From positions 1 through 64,000 of the forward strand of contig CACWZA010000007.1 of the NCBI GenBank assembly GCA_902765215.1: a stretch of 64,000 bases of DNA, given 5' to 3'. Source of the stretch: an uncultured bacterium. Its GTDB lineage: Bacteria; Cyanobacteriota; Vampirovibrionia; Gastranaerophilales; Gastranaerophilaceae. Below the pieces are notes generated by a model. That model was not told the origin of the DNA and did no database searches. It worked only from the letters and a program-made list of their open reading frames with translations. Both the position numbers and the translations under genes were made by a program. This document shows, piece by piece, positions 36,327 to 45,706 of the stretch; positions within the stretch are counted from its first letter, which is position 1, and every line of letters starts with the position of its first letter.

Positions 36327-38820
36327 AGTAAGTGAATTAGCGAAAGAATTGGGTTTAACAAGCAAAGAAGTGCTTGAAAAATTTGCCCAAATCTCTATAA
36401 ACATCAAATCTCACTCTAATATCGTTACCCCTCTGCAAATACAAAAACTAAAAGACTTTATCGCTGACGGCTCAAAACTTCCAAGTAAAAAACCGAAGGC
36501 GTTTATTGTTAAAAAGGCCAAAAAAGTAAAGGAAGAACCGCCAAAAGAGGACGATAAAAAAGACGAAACAGCAAAAAAAGAAGCAAAACCTGAAAAAGCC
36601 GAACGCAAACAGGTTGAAGTAGTAAAGAAAGAACCAACCAACAGACTGGAAATCGTTAAACGAGTGCCTCTGAAACGCGTAGAAATTGTTCAGCAGGGCA
36701 ACGGCAAAAAACCTATCCAAAAAGTTGTCGATCCGACAAAACCTAAAAAAGATTTGAAAACCGCTGACGGCGAAGGTAAAAAAGGTTCTGACGATAATGC
36801 AGCTCCAAAATCAGACAAACCGAAAAGACCGATAGAACGCCACATTATCCCTCAGGATATTTACGAAAATAAAGGTTTTTCAAAGAAAAAAGGTTCTTCT
36901 GACAAGAAAAAAGACAAAGATTATTCTAAAAAAGAAGAACAAGAAAGAATTTCATTAGAAAAAGCGGCAGCACAACACCATAAAAAGAAAGTTGTTAAAG
37001 AAGAAGCCGTAGAAGAAGTTAAATCAATCGTTGTTGACAAAGCTATGACAATTAGCGAACTTGCAGACAAAATCCACAAAACCCCTGCAGAAATCGTTAA
37101 ATTCCTTATGTTCCAAGGTGTTATGGCAACAGTTAACCAATTGATTGATGTTGATATTATCAAGAAGGTCTGTGCGGAATATGAACTTGAAGTTCTTGAA
37201 GAAGATTTAGATGCTTATATTGCAGAAGAAGAAAAGAAAGAAGAAATCAAGAAACAGTTTACCGAAGTAGATAAGAAACTGCTCAAAAGACGCGCCCCTG
37301 TTGTCAGTATCATGGGCCATGTTGACCACGGTAAAACAACTCTGCTTGACAGTATCCGTGCATCAAAACACAAAATCGTATCAACCGAGGTTGGCGGTAT
37401 AACACAGTCTATCGGTGCTTACACGGTTTATCTTGATAATAAAAAAGAAAAGAAAATTGTTTTCGTCGATACTCCGGGGCACGAAGCATTTACGGAAATG
37501 CGTGCAAGAGGTGCGAAAGCAACTGATATTGCTATCCTTGTTGTTGCTGCAGATGACGGTATAATGCCTCAAACGATAGAGGCTATTAACCACGCAAGAG
37601 CAGCAGAAGTGCCTATTATTGTCGCTGTTAACAAGATTGATAAAGCGGGTGCAGATCCTGACAAAGTATTAACCCAATTAACCGAACACAATCTTGTACC
37701 TGAAGAATGGGGCGGTGATACTATTACAGTTAAAGTTTCAGCACTTCTGGGGACAGGTATTGACGATTTACTTGAATATATCTGGTTATTAGCAGACCTT
37801 AAAGATTTGAGAGCAAACCCTAAAGCGGAAGCATCAGGGGTTGTAATCGAAGCTAACCTTGATAAAGGTAAAGGTCCTGTTGCTACTTTACTTGTCCAAA
37901 ACGGTACTTTAAGAGCAGGAAACTGCATCGTTGTAGGTACTGCATGCGGTCGTGTAAGAGCACTGTTATCAGACTCGGGTGAAAGAATAAAATCTGCTGA
38001 ACCATCTACTCCTGTTGAGGTTCTCGGGTTATCAGAAGTTCCGTCACCGGGTGAATATTTTGAAGTTGTTCAGAACGAAAAAGAAATGAAAGCAATCGTT
38101 ACCGAACGACAAATAAAAGCAAGAGAAACAAGACTTGATGCAATGTTACCTGCACATATCAGAAAAGAATCAGGTGCGACAGGTGTCGGTGAGGAGGAAA
38201 TTCCACAACTCAACCTTATCATCAAAGCTGATACCTACGGTTCAGCAGAAGCAGTATCACAGGCTATTGCTCAGTTTGAATCAAAAGAAATTATTACAAA
38301 AATTATCCACGTTGGGGTTGGTGACATTTCAGAAGCAGACGTTATGCTTGCATCAGCTTCAGGCGCTCTGATTTTGGGCTTTGCCGTTAAAGAAGATAAC
38401 AACGCAGTTGTTGCGGCAAGCAAAGAACATGTAACTATCAAGAAATATGATATTATTTATCAGATACTTGAAGATATTGAAAAGACTATGATTTCACTTC
38501 TTTCACCTGAAACAAAAGAAGTTGTTGTCGGTACGGCAGAAGTCAGACAAGTATTTACTATCGGTAAAACCATTAAAATTGCAGGTTGTTATGTTACTGA
38601 CGGTAAAATCAACCGTAACAACAAAGCAATCGTTAAACGTGACGGGGCTGAAATCTTCTCAGGCAGCATAGACCAGCTCAAACGATTTAAAGACGATGTT
38701 AAAGAAGTTGCTCAGGGTTATGAATGCGGTATTTCGTTTGTTAAATTCAACGATGTTGAAGAAGGCGATATTATCGAATTTGTAAAAACAGAAGAAATCG
38801 AACGTACCGAACTCGAATAA
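36310..38820 (+). CDS. infB: Translation initiation factor IF-2
   Basis: 836 residues. Delivers initiator tRNA to the 30S subunit in a GTP-dependent way. The N-terminus has an IF2-N module ([19 protein letters not shown]), then a long Lys/Glu-rich linker (~60-240), a second IF2-N-like module ([22 protein letters not shown]), and the G domain with [20 protein letters not shown] and NKID. Domains II to IV follow. AAAGGG precedes the ATG. It overlaps ylxR and lies 9 bp from rbfA. Confidence 0.97.
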   Translation: MDENIRVSELAKELGLTSKEVLEKFAQISINIKSHSNIVTPLQIQKLKDFIADGSKLPSKKPKAFIVKKAKKVKEEPPKEDDKKDETAKKEAKPEKAERKQVEVVKKEPTNRLEIVKRVPLKRVEIVQQGNGKKPIQKVVDPTKPKKDLKTADGEGKKGSDDNAAPKSDKPKRPIERHIIPQDIYENKGFSKKKGSSDKKKDKDYSKKEEQERISLEKAAAQHHKKKVVKEEAVEEVKSIVVDKAMTISELADKIHKTPAEIVKFLMFQGVMATVNQLIDVDIIKKVCAEYELEVLEEDLDAYIAEEEKKEEIKKQFTEVDKKLLKRRAPVVSIMGHVDHGKTTLLDSIRASKHKIVSTEVGGITQSIGAYTVYLDNKKEKKIVFVDTPGHEAFTEMRARGAKATDIAILVVAADDGIMPQTIEAINHARAAEVPIIVAVNKIDKAGADPDKVLTQLTEHNLVPEEWGGDTITVKVSALLGTGIDDLLEYIWLLADLKDLRANPKAEASGVVIEANLDKGKGPVATLLVQNGTLRAGNCIVVGTACGRVRALLSDSGERIKSAEPSTPVEVLGLSEVPSPGEYFEVVQNEKEMKAIVTERQIKARETRLDAMLPAHIRKESGATGVGEEEIPQLNLIIKADTYGSAEAVSQAIAQFESKEIITKIIHVGVGDISEADVMLASASGALILGFAVKEDNNAVVAASKEHVTIKKYDIIYQILEDIEKTMISLLSPETKEVVVGTAEVRQVFTIGKTIKIAGCYVTDGKINRNNKAIVKRDGAEIFSGSIDQLKRFKDDVKEVAQGYECGISFVKFNDVEEGDIIEFVKTEEIERTELE

Positions 38821-38829
38821 GGTATAAAA

Positions 38830-39174
38830 ATGACACTACGAAATGAAAGAGTAAGAAAAGAATTGATGCGTGAAATCTCTGATATCTTAAGAAAAGAAGT
38901 CAGAGGTTTGGAAGGTGTTGTATCTATTGTTGATGTAGAAGTATCACACGATAATTCTTACGCAAAGGTCAAATACAGTGTTCTGGGAAACCCTGAACAG
39001 GTAGAAAAAGATAAAGAAGTTATTGAAAAAAGCACCTCTAAAGTAAGATACGAAGTAGGAAAAAGAATAAGATTAAGATTAACCCCTGAAATCAGATTTG
39101 TATACACAGATGCCCTTGAACAAGGTTCAAGAGTAACAGAACTTATTGATAAAATATCAAGAGGCGAAATTTAG
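38830..39174 (+). CDS. rbfA: 30S ribosome-binding factor A
   Basis: 114 residues, normal for the family. Assists late 16S rRNA maturation and cold adaptation. KH-like fold: RVRKELMREISDILRKEV, VSIVDVEVSHDNSYAKVKYSV, and the C-terminal LRLTPEIRFVYTDALEQGSRV. It follows infB by 9 bp and precedes truB, the usual order. Confidence 0.94.
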   Translation: MTLRNERVRKELMREISDILRKEVRGLEGVVSIVDVEVSHDNSYAKVKYSVLGNPEQVEKDKEVIEKSTSKVRYEVGKRIRLRLTPEIRFVYTDALEQGSRVTELIDKISRGEI

Positions 39175-39178
39175 AATT

Positions 39179-39218
39179 GTTCCCTCGCCCCTGCGGGGAG
39201 AGGGTCAGGGTGAGGGGA
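39179..39218 (+). repeat. REP-like palindrome between rbfA and truB supplying the truB ribosome site
   Basis: CCCTCGCCCC-TGC-GGGGAGAGGG followed by TCAGGGTGAGGGG. It belongs to the same palindromic family as 16806-16975 and 62850-62891. Its last arm, GAGGGG, sits just before the truB ATG and is the only Shine-Dalgarno-like sequence there. A frame starting at TTG 39177 merely translates the repeat. Confidence 0.7.
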
Positions 39219-39221
39219 ATT

Positions 39222-40085
39222 ATGTTTGGTTTTCTTAATGTTTATAAACCCGTAGGAAAAACATCTCACGATATTGTGGGATATTTAAGGCGCGTAACCA
39301 AAATCAAACAAATCGGACACGCAGGCACACTAGACCCGTTTGCTGAAGGGGTTTTGCCTGTTGCAATAGGAAAAGCAACAAGGTTAATTGAGTATTTAAA
39401 TAGCGATAAAGCCTATATCGGAAGATTTTGTTTCGGAAAATCAACAGATACCTACGATATTGAAGGCAATGTTGTTGAAACCTTTGATAAAAAGATTACA
39501 AAAGAACAATTTAATAATCTGCCCCTGCCACACGGTGAAATTGAACAATTACCGCCAATCTATTCTGCAAAAAGAGTAAACGGAAAAAAAATGTACGAAC
39601 TTGCAAGAGCGGGAGTTAAAGCAGATGAGATAGATATAAAACCATCTAAAGTTACTATTTATGAAACAAAACTTCTTGAATTTAATGAGGAAGAACAATG
39701 GGCAGATATTTATGTTAAATGTTCAAAAGGCACTTACATACGAAGTATTGCAAACGATTTGGGAAAAGCGCTGAATAACGGCTGTTATTTGTCCAAACTC
39801 AAACGAGTCCTTGCAGGAAATATAGATATTGAAAACAGCATCAATTTAGACGATTTAAAAACACCTGAAGATGTTGAAAAAGTCCTTTTAAATCCTATTA
39901 ATTATTTACCCCTGCCAAAACAGGAATTAAATGATATTGAATATAAACGCATTACTCACGGTATGAATATTTATAACCGAATATCTGAAAAAGACGGGAT
40001 TGTGATACTTGTTAAAGATAATCAACTTATTGCTATTTCAGAAGTAACTCAGGACGGACTAAAGCCAAAAAAAGTTATGATATAG
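39222..40085 (+). CDS. truB: tRNA pseudouridine(55) synthase
   Basis: 287 residues from the ATG at 39222. An upstream TTG frame only reads through the palindromic repeat and gives residues unlike the family. Makes pseudouridine 55 in the T loop of tRNAs. Motifs: GFLNVYKPVGKTSHD at the start, GHAGTLDPFAEGVLPVAIGKATR with the catalytic Asp, YIGRFCFGKSTDTYDIEGNV, and KCSKGTYIRSIANDLG. The SD appears to come from the repeat. Last gene of the prfA-truB cluster. It ends 1 bp from a convergent unknown gene. Confidence 0.95.
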   Translation: MFGFLNVYKPVGKTSHDIVGYLRRVTKIKQIGHAGTLDPFAEGVLPVAIGKATRLIEYLNSDKAYIGRFCFGKSTDTYDIEGNVVETFDKKITKEQFNNLPLPHGEIEQLPPIYSAKRVNGKKMYELARAGVKADEIDIKPSKVTIYETKLLEFNEEEQWADIYVKCSKGTYIRSIANDLGKALNNGCYLSKLKRVLAGNIDIENSINLDDLKTPEDVEKVLLNPINYLPLPKQELNDIEYKRITHGMNIYNRISEKDGIVILVKDNQLIAISEVTQDGLKPKKVMI

Positions 40086-40086
40086 A

Positions 40087-41148
40087 TTATCTGTAAATTC
40101 TGTAAAAACTTTTCTTAATAAGACTTTCCGGGTCTGTATTTCCTTTTTTGAGTTCTGAATCTATAACAACATTTGCTATCTGAAGTTCCCCGTTATCATA
40201 AATTATATGCTGACCTAACTCCCATTCATAAGGCGATGCAGTTCCGAATTTATATTTTTTAGAATTTTCTGAAGTTATTTTTGTATCAAAATGCATAGGC
40301 CCGTAAAGAACACTATCACCTGTTTTAAATCTTGAATATTTAACTCCTCTTGTTGCAAGTAAATCGATAATATTAAGGTATTGTTTATCGCTTTCAAAAT
40401 CACTCTCACAAGAACCCAAAACAAAGGCTTTTGCATTCTTTCCCTGCTGCTCCAGTTGGTCAAGCAGCGCTTTTTCTATCTTATTAAAATTTCTGTTTTC
40501 AGGACGATGCGGATTAAGGTGATTTAAAGTTAATCCTTTATCTCCGTAAATGCCAACAACAGTACATTCCTGAACGGAATCAGTCGCACATCTTTCTTTT
40601 GTTGTAATAGTTTGTTTCATTGTCCACGGACTGTCTACAAAATGGTTATCATCAATATCTTTTCTTTTATCAACATATTCTGCCGTAGAAATCGGTCTTA
40701 TTTTAAGCCCGTTTTTATCGACAATTACCCCGTCAGAGTGAAGATAGTTATCAACATTTTTTTCTTCAGATTTTCTTGAAAATCTGGCTGTACTTTTATC
40801 TTTCGGGTAATAAAATCTCCATGTTTCGTGTTTTTCTTCACCATTTGGCGAGATTGTTGTCTGATTTATATCGGTAATTTTACTTTTTGAGCTGTCTCTT
40901 TTTGTGTATTCATACACTCTTTTTTGGACTTCTTTTTCTTTTGTGAACCTGTCCACTTTATTCTTTTGCTGAACTAAACGCAGATTATTGGCATCTTTAA
41001 AGGTAAAAAGCTCAGTATATTTGGTACTTTCAGGCACAAAAACATAATCAAAACTAACCGCCCCTTCAGGAACAGAAACTTCTCTGATTTTTAACAAAGA
41101 TATTGATCTGTCGACAATTTTGCATGTTGTATTTCTTATAGATACCAT
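40087..41148 (-). CDS. Hypothetical protein, 353 aa, with possible CheD/CNF-like deamidase core
   Basis: No family firmly recognised. There is no signal peptide or membrane segment. The first ~150 residues are polar with many charged repeats. Around residues 190-270 the pattern C-TVVGIYGDKGLTLNHLNP...KAFVLGSCES...NIIDLLATRGV resembles the Cys...His spacing of CheD and related CNF-type deamidases. This is a weak, motif-level resemblance. The gene is convergent with truB (1 bp gap) and divergent from mnmE (103 bp). TATATT lies 9 nt before the ATG, so the leader is short and no SD is seen. Confidence 0.6.
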   Translation of the reverse strand: MVSIRNTTCKIVDRSISLLKIREVSVPEGAVSFDYVFVPESTKYTELFTFKDANNLRLVQQKNKVDRFTKEKEVQKRVYEYTKRDSSKSKITDINQTTISPNGEEKHETWRFYYPKDKSTARFSRKSEEKNVDNYLHSDGVIVDKNGLKIRPISTAEYVDKRKDIDDNHFVDSPWTMKQTITTKERCATDSVQECTVVGIYGDKGLTLNHLNPHRPENRNFNKIEKALLDQLEQQGKNAKAFVLGSCESDFESDKQYLNIIDLLATRGVKYSRFKTGDSVLYGPMHFDTKITSENSKKYKFGTASPYEWELGQHIIYDNGELQIANVVIDSELKKGNTDPESLIKKSFYRIYR

Positions 41149-41239
41149 TTTATTACCAATATATAGAGTACTCGGTAATATAAAAACGGAACATGTATTT
41201 TTTTGTTATTTTAAAAGAGGTTCTTGTTTACATTTGTTA

Positions 41240-41251
41240 TATAATTATTTT
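41240..41251 (+). promoter_or_regulatory. -10 box of mnmE, predicted leaderless
   Basis: TATAAT at 41240-41245, then exactly 6 nt to the mnmE ATG at 41252. No Shine-Dalgarno sequence. Confidence 0.5.
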
Positions 41252-42583
41252 ATGAACATTTTACAGGAATTTGATACAATTGCAGCAATTTCAACTCCTA
41301 TCGCCACAGGCGGGGTAGGTGTTATTCGTATTTCGGGAGATAAAAGTTTTGAAATAGTATCAAAAATATGTTCAAAAAAAGAATTTAGTCCAAATATTAT
41401 CACGCTTTGCTGGATACTGGACGGGGATAAAAAAGTTGACGAAGTACTTATTCTGCCTTTTAAAAACCCAAAAAGTTATACGGGGGAAGATGTTATAGAA
41501 ATTCACTGTCACGGCGGAGTGAATATTGTGAAAAAAATTCTTGAACTTGTGTTGGCAAACGGTGCAAGACATGCAGAACGCGGTGAATTTACAAAGAGAG
41601 CTTTCCTTAATAAAAAAATGGATTTATCACAGGCAGAAGCCGTTGCCGATTTAATACATTCAAAAACAAAAGAATTTGTAATGACTTCCGCTAAAAACCT
41701 GTCGGGAGTACTCGGACAAAAAATATCGGAAATAAGAAAAGATATATTTGAAGTATTGTCAAGAATAGTTGCAGGAATTGATTTTCCGGAAGATGTAAAA
41801 GAACCTGAATACGATTATTTAATCTCAGAATTTGAAAAATCAATAAAAGAAATTGATAAAATATTATCAACAGCAAACACTTCTAATGTACTAAGACAGG
41901 GGGTTTCTGTTGCTATTGTGGGAAAACCGAATGTCGGAAAATCATCTCTTTTTAATACTCTTTTAAACCTCGACCGAGCAATAGTTACGGATATTGCGGG
42001 AACAACAAGAGATATTTTAAAAGAAACTCTCGATTTTGGTATACCTGTCACCCTGATTGATACCGCAGGAATAAGAGATGATGATGAAATATCAAAGGTT
42101 GAAGAAATCGGGATAGAATATTCAAAACAGTCGCTTGATGAGGCTGATTTAGTCCTTTTCCTTTATGATGCTTCAACGGGAATAACCAAAGATGATGAAG
42201 TTATCTGGGATTTGGTAAAAAATAAGAAAAATATCAAAATTGCAAACAAATCAGACCTTACGGATATTGATACGAACGATTTAAAAATATCTACTAAAAC
42301 AGGAAAAGGCATTGATGAATTAAAAACAAAAATTAAAGAAATCGTTTGCGATATTAACCCTGAAACTCTGGAATTTTCAACAAATTTGCGTCAGCAAAAC
42401 TGTCTTGAACAATCAAAATCAGCTCTTTTGATAGCCCTGGACGGTGCTAAACGAGGAGAATTACAGGATATGATTTCTATTGATGTAAAATCTGCCCTTC
42501 TTGCTCTTGATGAGATTACAGGCGAAGTTATAACCGACGATATTTTAAACAACATTTTTGATAATTTCTGCATTGGAAAATAA
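41252..42583 (+). CDS. mnmE: tRNA modification GTPase MnmE
   Basis: 443 residues from ATG 41252. The longer upstream frame is not family-like. With MnmG (not in the window) it makes the 5-carboxymethylaminomethyl group at wobble uridine. N-terminal formyl-THF-binding domain (DTIAAISTPIATGGVGVIRISGD, YTGEDVIEIHCHGG), helical domain, and a G domain at ~215-370 with GKPNVGKSSLFN, TDIAGTTRD, DTAGIR and NKSD. The C-terminal CIGK gives the conserved catalytic Cys. All parts are intact. Confidence 0.96.
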   Translation: MNILQEFDTIAAISTPIATGGVGVIRISGDKSFEIVSKICSKKEFSPNIITLCWILDGDKKVDEVLILPFKNPKSYTGEDVIEIHCHGGVNIVKKILELVLANGARHAERGEFTKRAFLNKKMDLSQAEAVADLIHSKTKEFVMTSAKNLSGVLGQKISEIRKDIFEVLSRIVAGIDFPEDVKEPEYDYLISEFEKSIKEIDKILSTANTSNVLRQGVSVAIVGKPNVGKSSLFNTLLNLDRAIVTDIAGTTRDILKETLDFGIPVTLIDTAGIRDDDEISKVEEIGIEYSKQSLDEADLVLFLYDASTGITKDDEVIWDLVKNKKNIKIANKSDLTDIDTNDLKISTKTGKGIDELKTKIKEIVCDINPETLEFSTNLRQQNCLEQSKSALLIALDGAKRGELQDMISIDVKSALLALDEITGEVITDDILNNIFDNFCIGK

Positions 42584-42603
42584 TTTTTTAAGTGCGTCCA
42601 AAT

Positions 42604-42633
42604 TTGACACACATATAATTTAAACTTTATAAT
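42604..42633 (+). promoter_or_regulatory. Sigma-70 type promoter of the WYL regulator
   Basis: TTGACA (42604-42609), 18 bp, TATAAT (42628-42633), 27 bp before the ATG at 42661, with AAAGGGAG as ribosome site in between. Confidence 0.75.
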
Positions 42634-42660
42634 GTATACAAGTTATAAAGGGAGTAAATT

Positions 42661-43620
42661 ATGGACGATAAACCAAGATATTCAAGAGTTTCTGATATTA
42701 TTCAGTTAATAATTCTTATGCAGTCAAAAATAAACGGAGTTACACTGCAGGATATACAGGAAGAATTTGGTGTATCAAGAAGAACAGCAGAGAGAATGAG
42801 GGATAGTATTATGAATATTATGCCTCATGTAGAAGAAATAGAAACTCATGACAGAATTAAGCGCTGGGGATTTACAAATTATTCTTTGAGAGAAGTTGTT
42901 TCTTTCTCTGCTGAAAATATCGCACTTTTAGAAAAACTTACCCAAAACCTTGATAAAATAACAGCTAAAGAATTGAAAAATATTATCACCAAAATTAAAG
43001 CTTTAAACAGCAGAAGAATAAATTCTATTGAAAACGAGGTTGAATTTTTGATGCACTCGGAAGGATTCGGGATAAGACAAAACCCCGTTTATAAGATAGA
43101 TTTAGACGCTCTTTCAACAATAAGACAGGGGATAAAAGACGGACTTAAAATAACTGCAGTTTATCACGATAAAAAAAGAACACTTGAACCTTTGGGAATA
43201 TTGTTCGGGGAAAAAATACATTTAATTGCAAGAGAACCTGATAAAGGTGAGGGCGAATTTAATTATCTTTTACACAAAATGAAAGATATAAAACTGACAA
43301 GAGAATCTTTTGATTCAAAGGGTTTCAATATTCAGGAATACGCAAACCTGTCCTTTGGAATTTACCATGGTGAAATCTATGATGTAAAACTTTTATTCTC
43401 GCCTGAAGTGGCAGAAGATGTTTTACAATACAATTTCCACCCAACCCAAAAAATGAAACAACTTGAGGACGGTTCAGTAAAAGTATCATTTAAAGCAAGC
43501 GGCGACAGACATATCATCTGGCACTTGTTTAAATGGGGAAATAAAGTTAAAATATTATCACCGGAAAAACTAAAAAAAGCATACAAAGACTATATGTTAG
43601 ATGTACTTAAAGAAATGTAG
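42661..43620 (+). CDS. WYL-domain transcriptional regulator
   Basis: 319 residues. An N-terminal DeoR-type winged helix-turn-helix (RVSDIIQLIILMQ...VTLQDIQEEFGVSRRTAERMRDSI, residues ~8-60). A helical linker follows, then a WYL domain (~130-230) with LEPLGILFGEKIHLIAREP in place of the canonical W-Y-L core, so the ligand-binding pocket is divergent. The C-terminal WCX-like region contains HLFKWGNKVKILSPEKLK. WYL regulators sense nucleic-acid or nucleotide ligands in several defence and DNA-repair settings. The target here is unknown. The stop is embedded in TAGGGGTAAAT. Confidence 0.85.
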   Translation: MDDKPRYSRVSDIIQLIILMQSKINGVTLQDIQEEFGVSRRTAERMRDSIMNIMPHVEEIETHDRIKRWGFTNYSLREVVSFSAENIALLEKLTQNLDKITAKELKNIITKIKALNSRRINSIENEVEFLMHSEGFGIRQNPVYKIDLDALSTIRQGIKDGLKITAVYHDKKRTLEPLGILFGEKIHLIAREPDKGEGEFNYLLHKMKDIKLTRESFDSKGFNIQEYANLSFGIYHGEIYDVKLLFSPEVAEDVLQYNFHPTQKMKQLEDGSVKVSFKASGDRHIIWHLFKWGNKVKILSPEKLKKAYKDYMLDVLKEM

Positions 43621-43841
43621 GGGTAAATTAAAAGATTAGTATAAAAAAGAGTTATTATTAACAAATCTTAATATTATAAATATTCAAATATTTAATTATA
43701 TTTTTCCCTGATTGTTTTTCTTTGATTAAAATAATTTGTTTTTTTAATTTATCATTTTTTATTTTATGTAATTTATTCCGCAAAAATAAACATATTTTTC
43801 TGCCTGCTTGTACCTTAATTTATTCTTTATATCTGTAAATA
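43621..43841. other. AT-rich intergenic DNA upstream of the glnA promoter
   Basis: About 220 bp of very AT-rich sequence with T-runs and no open frame, palindrome or RNA structure that I can support. The promoter and operator downstream are listed separately. Confidence 0.4.
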
Positions 43842-43878
43842 TTGACTGTTTTCGGGAATAACTATTATAATAGTTATT
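43842..43878 (+). promoter_or_regulatory. glnA promoter with 22-bp perfect palindrome over the -10 box
   Basis: TTGACT (43842-43847), 18 bp, TATAAT (43866-43871). The palindrome AATAACTATT/AATAGTTATT spans 43857-43878 and contains the whole -10 box. This is the layout of a repressor operator or a dimeric regulator site. It does not match the NtcA consensus GTA-N8-TAC. The glnA leader is about 50 nt. Confidence 0.6.
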
Positions 43879-43926
43879 GTTATAAAAAAACGACAAACCT
43901 CATATAATTATAAAGAAGGAGAAAAA

Positions 43927-45291
43927 ATGAGCGAATTTACTTACAGACGACTGGATAAAAAAGAATATACAGATGCCGATATTAAAAAGATGATTGAAGA
44001 AAATAATGTAAGATTTATAAAACTTCAATTCGTTGATATGAACGGACAGGTTAAAAATTTGTCTATTCCGGCATCACACATAGACAGAGCGCTGAATAAT
44101 GATATTATGTTAGACGGTTCTTCTATTAAAGGGTTCAGAAGTATTGAAACATCAGATATGTTTTTCTATCCTGATAAAAATACTTTTGAAATTCTTCCAT
44201 GGAGAAATGAAGAAGGATATCAGTCAGCACGCATAATTTGTGATATTTATAATGCAGACGGAACACCGTTTGAAGGCTGCCCTAGATGTAACCTTAAACG
44301 AGTTATGAACGAAGCACAAAAGTTAGGTTTCACAATGAATATTGGGCCGGAAGCTGAATTCTTCCTTTTTGCAAAAGATGAAGATGGTAATATCACAACT
44401 ACAACACAGGATAAAGCCGGTTATTATGATGTTGGGCCGGAAGATTTGGGTGAAGATGTTCGTTCTGATATCGTTACAACTTTGCAGGAAATGGGATTTG
44501 ATATAGAAGCATCCCACCACGAAGTTGCTGACGGTCAGCACGAAGTTGACTTCAGATATGCTGATGTTCTTACAACTGCGGATAATGTAGTTACATTTAA
44601 AATTGTTGTAAAAGCAATTGCTGCTTTACACTATTTGCATGCAACCTTTATGCCAAAACCAATTTTTGGTATCAACGGTTCAGGTATGCACTGTAATATT
44701 TCATTATCAAAAGATGGTAAAAATGCTTTCTATGACGAAAAAGCAGAATATCAGTTATCAGATACTGCAAAATGGGCTATCGGCGGACTTTTGAAACACA
44801 TTAAGAGTATAACAGCTATTCTTAACCCAACAGTAAACAGTTATAAACGATTAGTTCCGGGGTATGAAGCACCTGTTTATCTTGCATGGTCACTTGCAAA
44901 CAGAAGCGCGCTTTTGAGAGTTCCTGCAAAACGCGGTGTTGCAACAAGAGTTGAACTTCGTTCACCTGATCCTGCTTGTAACCCATATTTGGCTTTTGCT
45001 GCAATATTAGAAGCATGTATTGACGGTATCAGAAATAAAATTGATCCGCCTGCTCCTGTTGAAAGCAATATTTATAAACTTACTTCTAAGGAAAGAAAAA
45101 GACAAAAAATTGATTCACTTCCTGGTACACTTAAAGAGGCTGTTGAATTGTTTGACAAATCACTTGTCGCAAATGCGGCTCTCGGACAGCATATTATGAA
45201 TGAATTTGTTACCACTAAAGAAAAAGAGTGGGATTCGTACAGAACCGCTGTTACCAAGTGGGAACTGGATAAGTATTTAGCAAGATACTAA
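43927..45291 (+). CDS. glnA: Glutamine synthetase type I
   Basis: 454 residues. Makes glutamine from glutamate, ammonia and ATP in a dodecamer. The beta-grasp domain has VRFIKLQFVDMNGQVKN and DGSSIKGF. The catalytic domain has GPEAEFFLF, EVADGQHEVDFRY, NGSGMHCNISL, and the PAKRGVATRVELRSPDPACNPYLAF stretch. Near the C-terminus NIYKLTSKER replaces the NLYDLP site of adenylylated enzymes, so it looks like the alpha type, not controlled by adenylylation. AAGAAGGAG gives a strong ribosome site, and a terminator follows directly. Confidence 0.96.
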   Translation: MSEFTYRRLDKKEYTDADIKKMIEENNVRFIKLQFVDMNGQVKNLSIPASHIDRALNNDIMLDGSSIKGFRSIETSDMFFYPDKNTFEILPWRNEEGYQSARIICDIYNADGTPFEGCPRCNLKRVMNEAQKLGFTMNIGPEAEFFLFAKDEDGNITTTTQDKAGYYDVGPEDLGEDVRSDIVTTLQEMGFDIEASHHEVADGQHEVDFRYADVLTTADNVVTFKIVVKAIAALHYLHATFMPKPIFGINGSGMHCNISLSKDGKNAFYDEKAEYQLSDTAKWAIGGLLKHIKSITAILNPTVNSYKRLVPGYEAPVYLAWSLANRSALLRVPAKRGVATRVELRSPDPACNPYLAFAAILEACIDGIRNKIDPPAPVESNIYKLTSKERKRQKIDSLPGTLKEAVELFDKSLVANAALGQHIMNEFVTTKEKEWDSYRTAVTKWELDKYLARY

Positions 45292-45296
45292 TTATC

Positions 45297-45325
45297 AAAA
45301 AGGGAAGTTAAAACTTCCCTTTTTT
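45297..45325 (+). terminator. glnA terminator
   Basis: A 12-bp stem AAAAAGGGAAGT/ACTTCCCTTTTT with a 4-nt loop and T-run, 6 bp after the stop codon. Confidence 0.9.
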
Positions 45326-45326
45326 A

Positions 45327-45683
45327 ATTTATACATGCCTATTTTTTTACAAATCTTTTTGTATAAAAACATGTATAAATTATGTAGAAAACTTTTTTTA
45401 TTCTACATGTTTTAACCGAAAATTTTAAAATTTAAAAATTTTCTACTAAAAAAATAATTTTATACAAAATTTTTTTATAATTTTATACATGGGAAAAATA
45501 ATACTATAACTTAATTTAAAGAAGTTTTCTACAAATATTTGCATCTTATTACTTATTATTATTTTTTTAAATTAATTAAATAAACTAATTAATTCAAAAA
45601 ATAAAAAATTGTTGCAATTTGTATATAAAAGTATATGTAAATCTTTTAATAAAAGGGGTTTTGGTATAGAATATTCTTATACA
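45327..45683. promoter_or_regulatory. Iteron-like cluster upstream of dnaN (candidate oriC or dnaN control region)
   Basis: Ten close variants of the 9-mer TTTT(A/C)TACA occur in 360 bp. Plus strand: 45327, 45399, 45439, 45458, 45481, 45525 and 45675. Minus strand: 45360-45368, 45372-45380 and 45383-45391. TTTTCTACA differs at one base from the cyanobacterial-type DnaA box TTTTCCACA. A nearly pure A+T tract (45541-45610) lies beside them. The combination recalls an origin (boxes plus unwinding element), but genes converge on this site, which is unusual for an origin. The region may instead regulate dnaN. Confidence 0.45.
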
Positions 45684-45706
45684 AATCAATAAACGGGAGG
45701 AATATA

